In this document: positions 16,204 to 24,661 of the stretch, piece after piece
How positions within the stretch are numbered: position 1 is the stretch's first letter
Layout: each line of letters begins with the position of its first letter
Assembly (NCBI RefSeq): GCF_965139615.1
Contig: NZ_CBCSIQ010000028.1
Location: 1 to 54,922, forward strand
DNA from: Kerstersia similis
GTDB taxonomy: Bacteria; Pseudomonadota; Gammaproteobacteria; Burkholderiales; Burkholderiaceae_B
Direction of reading: 5' to 3'
Length of the DNA stretch: 54,922 nucleotides
Program-made: the position numbers and the translations under genes
Notes under the pieces: model-generated
Seen by the model: the letters and a program-made list of their open reading frames with translations, nothing else
Databases searched by the model: none
Told to the model about the DNA's origin: nothing

Positions 16204-17067
16204 ATGAACGCTACCCCCTCCTCTCCAGAGACTTCGCCCCCGCCGTCCGCGGCACTGCTGGATCTCTCACAAGCGCCTGATGCCCTGGCAGCGGTACGCA
16301 AACTGCATGCGTCAACGCAGGACGGCAAAGCGGTCGTCTATCACTGGTCAGGCCATGCCTGGGCCCGGCGCGAAGGCGAGCCCGACCGTCTGCTGTTTCG
16401 CGTGGAAGGCATGAATATCCGTCAGGCCGGCACGCTGCACGACCCTGTGCGCGGCACCGGTTTCCGGCTGGTATCACGCGAACTCATGCTTTATCTGGAT
16501 CCATATAGCGGAATGCCGCTGCAAACCTGGCACAACCCCTGGACCGCTCAGGAAGTTGAAGTCATGCATGTCGCCAACGATCCGGTCAACCAACGTCCGT
16601 TCTTCGAACGCGACCCGCAGGGCCGCCCCTTCGCGGCCCCATTCCGGGTGCAGGGTGAGCGGGTTTTCGCTCCTGCCGAAATTCCGCTGTTCTATCCCAA
16701 TCCGCTGGCCGGCGACTATCAGGATCACGTCGGCAATCACTATCATGCGATGGAAATTTTCGATTTCATCGCCGATCGCCAGACCTTGCTGAACCGCCAC
16801 ACCGATACAGCAGGTGCAGCATTGGCCTGGGTACGCATCGCTCCCTGGCTGCCATTCATGCGTATGGGCAGCCGTCCCGGCCTGATGGTATTCAATGCCA
16901 TGGGCCAGGCGGTCGATGGCATTGCCGCCCTCCCTCCAGTGCTGCAGGCCGCCATCCGCGACACCTATCCGCAATACGATGCGCCACCACCGCTGGACGA
17001 CGCACGCCCGAACGCCACCAGCTGGACTGTCGCACGCCAGGCCATCGACCAGGCGCGCCGCGCCTGA
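16204..17067 (+). CDS. DUF1838 family protein
   Basis: A 287-residue protein of the DUF1838 family, recognised from RVEGMNIRQ, LDPYSGMPLQTWHNPWT, EVEVMHVANDPVN and the C-terminal MRMGSRPGLMVFNAMGQAVDGIAALPPVLQAAI...YDAPPPLDDARPNATSWT. Its biochemical function is not established. The N-terminus is Ser/Pro-rich without a clear signal peptide. I chose the ATG at 16204 (GGAG about 10 bp upstream) over a frame extension at 16174. It is convergent with the membrane protein gene, only 12 bp separating the two stops. Confidence 0.78.
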   Translation: MNATPSSPETSPPPSAALLDLSQAPDALAAVRKLHASTQDGKAVVYHWSGHAWARREGEPDRLLFRVEGMNIRQAGTLHDPVRGTGFRLVSRELMLYLDPYSGMPLQTWHNPWTAQEVEVMHVANDPVNQRPFFERDPQGRPFAAPFRVQGERVFAPAEIPLFYPNPLAGDYQDHVGNHYHAMEIFDFIADRQTLLNRHTDTAGAALAWVRIAPWLPFMRMGSRPGLMVFNAMGQAVDGIAALPPVLQAAIRDTYPQYDAPPPLDDARPNATSWTVARQAIDQARRA

Positions 17068-17079
17068 TCCAGCCAGCCG

Positions 17080-17970
17080 TCAGGCCAAGGGATCGGCCTG
17101 GCGGCTTTCCTTCACCAACAGCAGTCCGCCCAGCATGAAGCAAAGGGCCCCCAGCCACAGATGGGCATTGGCCAGCGTGACCATCCACGCTGCCTCCTGA
17201 TGCGGCGGGACATAGGCCAGCAGCGCGGCCGTCATAAAGAATATGCAGCCCAGGAGATTGATGAATGCAATCTGCCAGGCCAGCTCGCGCGGACGCCAGC
17301 TCCAATAGGCATGGCTGGTTTCCAGCATCGCCAGATAGCCGGACACCAGGAACAGCAGCGACCCTATCATGTCAGGCGCCCATACCAGGGTATCCTGCAG
17401 AGACCAGTTATCCGGCGTAACGATGCCGTTATAGGTATTGATATTGAAGGCCAGCGTGCCAAGAAATTGCGTCAGCGTGCTCAGCCAGCCCGCGCTGCGC
17501 GGATGCCAGCCAATTAACTGGATACGCGGCAAATCTGCCTGCGCGGCCGGATCCGGACCCGGCAATGCAGGCGCATTGGCAGACTGGAAATGCTGCATAT
17601 AGGCTGCCATCGTAAAAGGCACGGAGCCCAGAAAAAACACGATGTTGACCTGCCGTACCGAACATCCCAGGCTACCTGGAATCAAGGACAGCATTGCCCC
17701 GACAAGAAACAGGAAAGCGCCCAGGGCGAACAGCGCACCCACGCTGCGGTTGTAGCCAGCCGTACGCCACACAGGCAGCAGCGCGTGCTCTTGCGCCCGA
17801 GCCGTGCGCATCAAGCCCTTGCGATTCTGCCGCGCATTCCAGACAATCAGGCGGCCATGCTGGACAAAACGGCGCAAGGTAACGAACGGGCCTGCGCCGA
17901 AACTGGCCATGCCGTGTATATCCTGGCGATCGGGCAGCAAACTCATGCGCATTCCCCGTGCCGGCAGCAT
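17080..17970 (-). CDS. Hypothetical multi-pass membrane protein (YrhK-like?)
   Basis: A protein of up to 296 residues with about six hydrophobic helices: GALFALGAFLFLVGAMLSL, VNIVFFLGSVPFTMAAYM, LSTLTQFLGTLAFNI, MIGSLLFLVSGYLAML, AFINLLGCIFFMTAALLAYV and ANAHLWLGALCFMLGGLLLV. The N-terminal 70 residues are cytoplasmic-looking and basic. The paired-helix pattern is reminiscent of the YrhK domain, but I cannot confirm this. Several in-frame ATGs lie close together; the one at 17946 has the best ribosome site (GGGGA), giving 288 residues. No function can be assigned. Confidence 0.65.
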   Translation of the reverse strand: MLPARGMRMSLLPDRQDIHGMASFGAGPFVTLRRFVQHGRLIVWNARQNRKGLMRTARAQEHALLPVWRTAGYNRSVGALFALGAFLFLVGAMLSLIPGSLGCSVRQVNIVFFLGSVPFTMAAYMQHFQSANAPALPGPDPAAQADLPRIQLIGWHPRSAGWLSTLTQFLGTLAFNINTYNGIVTPDNWSLQDTLVWAPDMIGSLLFLVSGYLAMLETSHAYWSWRPRELAWQIAFINLLGCIFFMTAALLAYVPPHQEAAWMVTLANAHLWLGALCFMLGGLLLVKESRQADPLA

Positions 17971-18206
17971 CGGCCATTCATCAAACTGCTAATCCCATCT
18001 CTCACTCCAGCTCCATTGCATCCATTACCGCGCCACCGATTGCGACCGGCATTATCGACGAGAATCCCTGCCGCCGAAAACTGCTGATCGCTAAAAAATC
18101 CACGCCGTGGCCAGTGAAGCGGAGCGCCGTGCCGCGCATGGTCATATTTCAGGCGCATAATCCTCCTCCAGATTTCTGCCGCCCGGTTTTCCACCCTATC
18201 GCCATC

Positions 18207-20255
18207 ATGCAGTTCTCTCTCCTGCGCGTCGCTGCACACCACCTGGCAAGCTGCGCCGCCTGCTTTGTCCTAGGCGCCACCAGCCATGCGGCTGCGCCGC
18301 CCGCCCCCGCCTCATCCGCCATTTCGCCTCCTGCTGCGGCAGACCCCTGGCCTGCCCGCGATGCCATGCCGTGCCATGGCATACGGGATCTCGCTGTCGT
18401 CGCCCATATGGATGACGATCTGCTATTCATGAACCCCGATCTGCAAAGCGTGGTTCAGGCAGGCGGCTGCCTGGCCGTGCTGTACCTTACCGCCAGCGAG
18501 AGAGATGAAGGCGTCCCCTACATGCTGGAGCGCGAGCGCGCGGTTCGCGCTGCCCATGCCCACATGGCGGGCCTGCCGGACCAATGGCAGGAAGACCGGA
18601 TCAACGTGGCCGGCCACACGCTGGCACGCTACCGGCTGCAGGGCCGGCCTGGCCTTCAATTGCTGCATATGCGCCTGCAAGACCCCTGGCTGGGCCATGG
18701 ATGGGGCAGCCTGACGCCACTGAGCCAGGCGGAGTCCATCGAGGGGCAAAGCGTGGACACCCTGGGAGACTTTCAGGAACGGTATGACCGCGCAGCACTG
18801 GTCTATACCCTGGCAGCGCTGATCCACGCGTATCAACCGACAACCATCCGGCACCTCGATGACACCAGCGCCATTCCCTATACCTCCCTGTGCTGGCGTT
18901 GCGCCGGTCATGGCCACCCGGATCATATCGCCAGCGCCCGGCTGACACGCGATGCCATCAAGCAATTGCCCGGCCATTACACGGCGATTGGCTATGTCGA
19001 TTACCCCACCCAGGACAGGGCAGCCAATCTGAGCGCCACCGCCACGGCCGCCAAAACGGACACCTTCCTGCGCTATGCCTGGCTGGACCGGCGCTACTGC
19101 GCCCAAGGCCAGACCTGCCACCAACCTTATGGCCCTACCGCAGCCTGGGTCGCGCGCAGCTACTATCAGACCCGCCACGACATGCCCGCCGCCCTGGCGG
19201 CCGACAGCCGCGGCAGCCTGATACTTGCCACCACCAGCGAATGGAGCAACGCCGCAACCACCTGGAGCGCCTCGCCCGGCGGCTGGCAGGCACTGGACAG
19301 CCACAGCGCGGAAGCGCCGCAATCCTTTGCCTGGCCAGACGGTGCTGCCGGCCTGTTGCTGCGCGACGCCATGGGTATCGTCCACAGTACGCGCCAAGAC
19401 CCTGCCAGCGGCACCTGGCAAGCCTGGCAGGCCTTGGACGGCATGCGCATCATGCGGCCTCCCGTACTGTCCCCCCAGGGCAGCCATGCCATTGCCCTGG
19501 GCAACGACGGGCAGCTGTACTGGAGCCGCGCCATCCCCGCTGCGCCCGCCGCCCGGCACACAGACGCTGCCTGGCGCTGGCAGAATTGGCAAGCGCTGCC
19601 GCCGTTGAGCGGCGCCAGCGCCGATCTTGCCCTGTTGCAGGCAGACAGCGGTGAGCTGCAGGCCTTCGCGCTTGCCCGGAATGGCGTGTTATATACCTCG
19701 CAACAGGCATTCCCGGCGCTGACCTGGACACCCTGGCAAAAGTTGGCGGCACCGCTCAGCAGTGGCGGCCTGGCCGTCCTGGCGCATGAAGGTGAACAGG
19801 AGCTGTACTTGCGCGGCCAGGACGGCCAGCTATACCACATCAGCCGCGCCAGCCCGGAAGCCAGCTGGCAGGCGCCAGAAGCCCTGGCGCTGCGCTACGT
19901 CGGGCAACCTGCCATTGGCCTGGATGACGATGGCGATGTGGTCATTGCCGCCCTGGAGCAACCTGGCGGCGCTGTCTGGGTACTCGAAGAAGACGCTGCC
20001 CCCTTGCGGCTGATTCCCCATGCCGGCTCCCTGCCCACGCTGGGCATCGTGGCCGGCACGCTACACCTGGCCGCCCGACAGGCAGGGACCGTGCAAGCCT
20101 ATGAGTTGTGGCGCCGTGATCCGCGTAGCGATACCTGGATACGGGAAACCACGGCAGCGCTGCCGGCAGCGGCGCAAACATCGCCAGATGCGCCCGGCGC
20201 CATACCGTCCATCGCAACCACGCCGGCTGTTTCCCTCCGCTCGGCTTCCCCCTGA
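18207..20255 (+). CDS. Secreted PIG-L family deacetylase fused to a lectin-like beta-propeller
   Basis: A 682-residue protein. It starts with a signal peptide (MQFSLLRVAAHHLASCAACFVLGATSHA). Residues about 60-340 form a PIG-L/LmbE N-deacetylase domain: VVAHMDDDLLFMNPDL supplies the metal and catalytic residues His67, Asp69 and Asp70 (the usual AHPDDE motif as AHMDDD), and HGHPDH gives His237 and His240. From about residue 370 there are repeated units ending in W-x-x-W-x-x-L (WQAWQALDG, WQNWQALPP, WTPWQKLAA, SWQAPEALA) with G-x-L-Y strands, as in PLL-type lectin/tectonin beta-propellers. The enzyme probably removes N-acetyl groups from an extracytoplasmic sugar or glycan while the propeller binds the carbohydrate. 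The frame is open 249 bp upstream, but the signal peptide fixes the ATG at 18207. Confidence 0.8.
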   Translation: MQFSLLRVAAHHLASCAACFVLGATSHAAAPPAPASSAISPPAAADPWPARDAMPCHGIRDLAVVAHMDDDLLFMNPDLQSVVQAGGCLAVLYLTASERDEGVPYMLERERAVRAAHAHMAGLPDQWQEDRINVAGHTLARYRLQGRPGLQLLHMRLQDPWLGHGWGSLTPLSQAESIEGQSVDTLGDFQERYDRAALVYTLAALIHAYQPTTIRHLDDTSAIPYTSLCWRCAGHGHPDHIASARLTRDAIKQLPGHYTAIGYVDYPTQDRAANLSATATAAKTDTFLRYAWLDRRYCAQGQTCHQPYGPTAAWVARSYYQTRHDMPAALAADSRGSLILATTSEWSNAATTWSASPGGWQALDSHSAEAPQSFAWPDGAAGLLLRDAMGIVHSTRQDPASGTWQAWQALDGMRIMRPPVLSPQGSHAIALGNDGQLYWSRAIPAAPAARHTDAAWRWQNWQALPPLSGASADLALLQADSGELQAFALARNGVLYTSQQAFPALTWTPWQKLAAPLSSGGLAVLAHEGEQELYLRGQDGQLYHISRASPEASWQAPEALALRYVGQPAIGLDDDGDVVIAALEQPGGAVWVLEEDAAPLRLIPHAGSLPTLGIVAGTLHLAARQAGTVQAYELWRRDPRSDTWIRETTAALPAAAQTSPDAPGAIPSIATTPAVSLRSASP

Positions 20256-20445
20256 ACCGGGCTGACCGGCCGGGCCGTCAAGGATAGTCACAAGCGGCCC
20301 GCAAATCGGCACCCCTGCTCCAAAGCGCGTTAAGCTTGCTGGCGGGGCCGCGCTGACGCAGCGCGCCCGCACAGAGGCACTCAAGCCGTAGCGCATACGC
20401 CGCCTCGCCCCGCCTCGCCATTACTCGACACCATAGGAACTCACC

Positions 20446-21294
20446 ATGCGCCTGGGCCGCTCCCGAGCCAGCCAGAACGTTGAAGACCGCCGCCGCAGCG
20501 GCCCGCGTGTCGGTCGCGGCAGCCTGGGCGTAGGCACGATTGTTCTGGCCTTGGTCGCCATGTATTTTGGCATCGACCCCAGCGTCGTCCTGCAAATGGC
20601 CGATGGCGGCGGCCCCGCCACCAGCCAGCCGGCACGCACCGGCACACCCGATGATGCACAGGGGCAATTTGTTGCGCGCGTGCTGGGCGATACGGAAGAT
20701 ACCTGGCGCGGCATTTTCAACGCGCAAACCAATGGCCGTTACCAGGATGCCGTCCTGGTGCTGTATCGGGGCGCCACACCGACCGCCTGCGGAACCGGAC
20801 AAGCCGCCATGGGGCCGTTCTACTGCCCACTTGATACCCGCGTCTATCTCGACTTGGCATTCTTCGACGAAATGGAACACAAGCTGGGTGCACCCGGCGA
20901 GTTTGCGCGTGCCTATGTCATGGCCCATGAAATCGGCCACCATGTCCAGAACCAGCTTGGAACGCTGAAACGCGTGCAGGACACGCAGCAGCGCGTCTCC
21001 CGCACCGAGGCCAATCGCCTTTCCGTCCAGCTGGAGTTGCAGGCCGACTGCTATGCGGGCGTCTGGGCTCACCATGCCGAAGCCGAACGCAATATCCTGG
21101 AGGCGGGCGATATCGAGAGCGGATTGGGCGCCGCCAGCGCCGTCGGTGACGACACCCTGCAACGCCGCCATGGCGGCAGCGTCGTACCGGACTCCTTTAC
21201 TCACGGCACTTCGGCCCAGCGCATGGAATGGTTCCAGCGCGGATATGACAGCGGCCGACTGCGCGATTGCGACACCTTCGGCAATCTACGCTGA
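20446..21294 (+). CDS. ypfJ: Neutral zinc metallopeptidase, YpfJ family
   Basis: A 282-residue membrane-anchored protein: a short basic N-terminus (MRLGRSRASQNVEDRRR), one transmembrane helix (about 27-45, GVGTIVLALVAMYFGID), then a zinc-dependent peptidase-like domain with HEIGHH at residues 161-166 and a downstream acidic segment LELQADCYAGVWAH that supplies the third zinc ligand. Length and motif order match YpfJ/neutral zinc metallopeptidase proteins. The biological substrate is not known. It follows the PIG-L gene by 190 bp on the same strand and converges with the HxlR gene (23 bp between stops). Confidence 0.88.
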   Translation: MRLGRSRASQNVEDRRRSGPRVGRGSLGVGTIVLALVAMYFGIDPSVVLQMADGGGPATSQPARTGTPDDAQGQFVARVLGDTEDTWRGIFNAQTNGRYQDAVLVLYRGATPTACGTGQAAMGPFYCPLDTRVYLDLAFFDEMEHKLGAPGEFARAYVMAHEIGHHVQNQLGTLKRVQDTQQRVSRTEANRLSVQLELQADCYAGVWAHHAEAERNILEAGDIESGLGAASAVGDDTLQRRHGGSVVPDSFTHGTSAQRMEWFQRGYDSGRLRDCDTFGNLR

Positions 21295-21317
21295 CCCTGA
21301 AACGCCATCCTTGCCGT

Positions 21318-21752
21318 TCAGACGCCCTCGCGCTCGCCATAGGCCACTCTGGCGGCCCGGATCTGATCGTGATGACCGTCAGCCCAATTCACCAGCGCCC
21401 GCATGGGTTGCAGAAATGAGTGCCCCAGCGCCGTCAAGGCATACTCGACCCTGGGCGGCACCTCCGCATAAACGGTACGGCCCACCAATCCATCCTGCTC
21501 CAGACGCTTGAGCGTGCGCGACAGCATCTGCCGTGAAATGCCCGACACTTCCCGGCCCAGTTCATTGAAGCGCATCACCGGCTCGCGTCCCAGCGCCTCC
21601 AGTATCAGCAGGCTCCATTGATCCCCGATGCGATCCAGCACATCGCGGATCGGACAGGGCTGCCAGGCCGGCAATGCCAGCGCACCTGAAACCTTGCCTG
21701 GCGCACGCCCGCCGCCGCTTGCCGTCTCGCCACTCTGCCATTCTCCAGTCAT
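21318..21752 (-). CDS. HxlR-family transcriptional regulator
   Basis: A 144-residue winged-helix regulator. CPIRDVLDRIGDQWSLLILEAL, the helix-turn-helix ISRQMLSRTLKRLEQDGLV and the wing RTVYAEVPPRVEYALTALG are textbook HxlR. I chose the ATG at 21750-21752 (AGG-TAAGG upstream) because the 40-residue extension to 21872 is not family-like. HxlR proteins usually repress an adjacent, divergently transcribed oxidoreductase in response to electrophiles or quinones. Here the divergent gene is the NAD(P)-binding protein at 22112, and a palindromic operator candidate lies between them. Confidence 0.88.
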   Translation of the reverse strand: MTGEWQSGETASGGGRAPGKVSGALALPAWQPCPIRDVLDRIGDQWSLLILEALGREPVMRFNELGREVSGISRQMLSRTLKRLEQDGLVGRTVYAEVPPRVEYALTALGHSFLQPMRALVNWADGHHDQIRAARVAYGEREGV

Positions 21753-22111
21753 ATCCTTACCTATTGTGTCCCGGTTGCCTGCGCTTGCCGCAGATGGAAA
21801 GTATAGGGCGACAGACGCCAGACACTGCGCCCGCCACCTCAATCTACCTGCACCGTCGCAGGCTTGCCGCAACGATGGTCAGCGTGCCGTGACCTGATCA
21901 TGCGCTGATGACTTCTTGCGCAAGGTGGCGAAAGCACCTAGTATTTCCCCATTGGTCTATTAATTAGACTATAGACCACAAAGTCATACCAATATAGGAA
22001 CCAGGCATGAAACTCGCATCCCTCCTGCCTGGCGCCTGTTGCCAGCGCCGGTATGCCGCCGGCCTGGACATCATTCCCTCACACCCGCACAAGACTCAAG
22101 GAGCAGCACAC
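21753..22111. promoter_or_regulatory. Divergent intergenic region with palindromic operator candidate
   Basis: This 359-bp spacer between the HxlR gene and the NAD(P)-binding gene contains a perfect 8-bp inverted repeat, TGGTCTAT (21953-21960) and ATAGACCA (21971-21978), with a 10-bp spacer that nests a second repeat TCTA-N5-TAGA. Its AT-rich core contrasts with the surrounding GC-rich DNA. It sits about 135 bp before the oxidoreductase ATG. Apart from the CAAGGAG ribosome site at its right end I see nothing else. Confidence 0.6.
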
Positions 22112-22723
22112 ATGGCCCATATCGCCCTTATCGGAGCCTCCGGACAAGCCGGCTCGCGCATTCTGCAGGAGCTTTCCCGACGCGGCCACCAAGTGACCGC
22201 GCTGGCGCGTCATCCCGAAAAAATCGCCGTATTGCCTGGCGTGATTGCCCGTCGCGCAGATGTTTATGATCAGGCCGGCCTGATCGAGGCGCTGCGCGGC
22301 CATGATGCCGTCATCAGTGCCGTGCATTTCACCGCCAGCGATACCGCCGCCCTGCTGGCAGCCGTCAAAGCCTCCAGCGTGCCGCGCTATCTGGTCGTGG
22401 GCGGCGCCGGCAGCCTGGAAGTCGCCCCCGGCAAACGCGTGCTGGACCTTCCCGATTTCCCCGCCGCCTATCTGGCGGAAGCCACCAAGGGTGCCGAATT
22501 CCTGGAACAATTGCGCGCCGAAAAAGCGCTGAACTGGACCTTCCTGTCACCCTCGGCAGAATTCGTCGCTGGCGAACGCACCGGCCAATTCCGGCTGGGT
22601 AAAGACACCTTGCTCAGCAATGAAACAGGCAGCCGTATTTCGTTCGAGGACTACGCCATCGCACTGGTGGACGAACTGGAAAAACCCGCTCACTCGCGCC
22701 AGCGTTTCACCGTCGGCTATTGA
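22112..22723 (+). CDS. NAD(P)H-binding protein (NmrA/atypical SDR-like)
   Basis: A 203-residue Rossmann-fold protein with GASGQAGSRI at residues 8-17. VTALARHPEKI, GHDAVISAV and the central VPRYLVVGGAGSLEVAPGKRVLDLPDFPAAYL segment are typical of the YwnB/NmrA-like NAD(P)H-binding group; the SDR Tyr-x-x-x-Lys is absent. Members next to HxlR regulators are thought to act as quinone- or electrophile-responsive reductases; the substrate here is unknown. CAAGGAG lies 8 bp before the ATG at 22112; the frame extends upstream to 22007 without a comparable ribosome site. Confidence 0.85.
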   Translation: MAHIALIGASGQAGSRILQELSRRGHQVTALARHPEKIAVLPGVIARRADVYDQAGLIEALRGHDAVISAVHFTASDTAALLAAVKASSVPRYLVVGGAGSLEVAPGKRVLDLPDFPAAYLAEATKGAEFLEQLRAEKALNWTFLSPSAEFVAGERTGQFRLGKDTLLSNETGSRISFEDYAIALVDELEKPAHSRQRFTVGY

Positions 22724-22747
22724 GCCTTGACCGGCATCTTCCCTATC

Positions 22748-22783
22748 GGCCGCCCCGCCTGGCATCGACCTGACGGGGCGGCC
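22748..22783 (+). other. Strong GC hairpin after the NAD(P)-binding gene
   Basis: GGCCGCCCCG (22748-22757) pairs perfectly with CGGGGCGGCC (22774-22783) around a 16-base loop, 25 bp after the stop. No U-run follows, so it is a probable 3'-end or RNA-stability structure rather than a classic intrinsic terminator. Confidence 0.5.
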
Positions 22784-22973
22784 TGCCTGGCTGATATCGC
22801 CCTCGGGAAAACACCAATCTCACGCGCCGCAAATTCGGCCTGATTGCCGTACACTGCGTAGCTTGCTGCGACATTTGCCGCAGCGCACCATGTTTAACGC
22901 TGCCGCAAGCTGAATGGCGGCCTGTTCCCCAGACCCAAGCACCCCCGGCGGCAAACACCAGGAGATACCAGCA

Positions 22974-24395
22974 ATGTCCAGCTCCACGGAATCCGGACAA
23001 TCCGGCGCTGTTTCCGAGACGGAAGGCGGCCATCTGGCGCGCAATCTATCGAATCGCCACCTGCAACTGATCGCCATCGGCGGCGCAATCGGCACCGGCC
23101 TGTTCATGGGCTCGGGAAAAACGATTTCACTGGCCGGCCCGTCCATCCTGCTCGTCTATGCCATCATCGGCATCATGCTGTTTTTCGTGATGCGGGCGCT
23201 GGGTGAGTTGCTGCTGTCGAATCTGGAATACCGCTCCTTTGCGGACTTCGCCGGCGACCTGCTGGGCCCCTGGGCCAAATATTTCACCGGCTGGACTTAC
23301 TGGCTGTGCTGGATCGTCACCGGCGTGGCCGATGTAGTAGCCGTCGCGGGCTATGTCGCCTTCTGGTTCCCTGAGCTTCCGCTATGGATCCCCGCCATGG
23401 GGTTGATCCTTGTCCTGCTGGTGCTGAACCTGCCTTCCGTGCGCAACTTCGGCGAAATCGAATTCTGGTTCGCCTTGATCAAGATCGTCGCCATCAGCGC
23501 GCTCATCATTACCGGCATGGTCATGCTGCTGAACCACTTCCAGCTGCCTGACGGCACCCCCGCCCGGGTAGGCAACCTATGGGAACATGGCGGATTCTTC
23601 CCCAATGGATTCAGCGGATTCGTCGCCGGGTTCCAGATAGCCGTGTTTGCTTTCGTGGGTATCGAACTGGTTGGTACTGCTGCCGCCGAAACCGAAAATC
23701 CGCGCCGCAATCTGCCCAAGGCCATCAACTCCATTCCTATCCGGATCGTGTTGTTCTACCTGGGCGCCCTGTTTGTCATCATGACAGTCACACCCTGGGA
23801 CAAGATCAGCCCTGATACCAGCCCCTTCGTCGCCATGTTCTCGCTGGCCGGCCTGGCCATTGCCGCGCACGTTGTGAACTTCGTTGTGCTGACCTCTGCC
23901 GCATCCAGCGCCAACTCGGGTATTTACTCGACCTCGCGCATGTTGTTCGGCCTGGCCTCCAGCGGTGACGCTCCCCAGGGCTTGAGCCGCCTGAACCGCC
24001 GCCGGGTACCGGTCAACGCCTTGTTCTTTTCCTGCGTCTTCCTGCTGTCCGGCGTGGTACTGCTATATGCCGGCCAAAGCGTGATGGAAGCCTTTACGCT
24101 GATGACCACCATCTCTGCCTTGCTGTTCATTTTCGTGTGGTCCATCATCCTGGCTTCGTACATCCAGTACCGCCGCAAACGCGCTGCCCTGCATGCCGCC
24201 TCGGACTTCAAGATGCCTGGCGGCATCCCCGCCGCCATTGTCGTGTATATCTTTTTTGCCTTCGTCCTCTGGGCCCTGGCACAGAAACCGGACACGGCCG
24301 TCGCGCTGATTTACACGCCCCTCTGGTTTGTATTCCTGGGCATTTCCTATATTTTCGTGCGCCGTCGCAAAATTGCCGCCGGCATCACGGAATAG
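22974..24395 (+). CDS. cycA: D-serine/D-alanine/glycine:H+ symporter CycA
   Basis: A 473-residue APC-family permease with about 12 membrane helices. Long blocks match E. coli CycA: NRHLQLIAIGGAIGTGLF, MGSGKTISLAGPS, MLFFVMRALGELLLSNLEY, YFTGWTYWLCWIVTG, FQIAVFAFVGIELVGT, AINSIPIRI and VVLTSAASSANSG. It imports glycine, D-alanine, D-serine and some analogues (D-cycloserine) across the inner membrane. The ATG at 22974 has an AGGAG ribosome site 9 bp upstream; a 20-codon upstream extension lacks one. It is a single-gene unit, ended by two hairpins. Confidence 0.93.
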   Translation: MSSSTESGQSGAVSETEGGHLARNLSNRHLQLIAIGGAIGTGLFMGSGKTISLAGPSILLVYAIIGIMLFFVMRALGELLLSNLEYRSFADFAGDLLGPWAKYFTGWTYWLCWIVTGVADVVAVAGYVAFWFPELPLWIPAMGLILVLLVLNLPSVRNFGEIEFWFALIKIVAISALIITGMVMLLNHFQLPDGTPARVGNLWEHGGFFPNGFSGFVAGFQIAVFAFVGIELVGTAAAETENPRRNLPKAINSIPIRIVLFYLGALFVIMTVTPWDKISPDTSPFVAMFSLAGLAIAAHVVNFVVLTSAASSANSGIYSTSRMLFGLASSGDAPQGLSRLNRRRVPVNALFFSCVFLLSGVVLLYAGQSVMEAFTLMTTISALLFIFVWSIILASYIQYRRKRAALHAASDFKMPGGIPAAIVVYIFFAFVLWALAQKPDTAVALIYTPLWFVFLGISYIFVRRRKIAAGITE

Positions 24396-24409
24396 ACCGC
24401 CTCAAGGTC

Positions 24410-24485
24410 GGCGCATCGCTAACGATGCGCCCCTGCATTCCGCTACTTCCGACGCCGGCCTCGTGCCGGCGTTATTTCTTTGTCT
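24410..24485 (+). terminator. Tandem hairpins ending cycA
   Basis: A first hairpin, GGCGCATCG-CTAA-CGATGCGCC (24410-24431), has a perfect 9-bp stem and no U-run. A second, ACGCCGGC (24452-24459) with GCCGGCGT (24465-24472), is followed by a T-rich tail (TATTTCTTTGTCTTTT) and is a good intrinsic terminator. Confidence 0.75.
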
Positions 24486-24661
24486 TTTGACGCAGCGCAG
24501 ACGCGAATTACGCTTTGTCGCATTCCTTCGTTTACGCCATCCTGAGAACACAGTAAGCTCGCATGATACGTTGAGGATATGTAACGCCTATGGCGGCATA
24601 TCCTGATGCCCAATCCTGCCATGGCGTTTCGCGCCCGGCGAATCCAGCACAATGGAGACTG

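Noticed and set aside
17958..18206. In-frame extension upstream of the PIG-L gene
   Set aside because: The signal peptide at 18207 would become internal, and the extension shows no family similarity.
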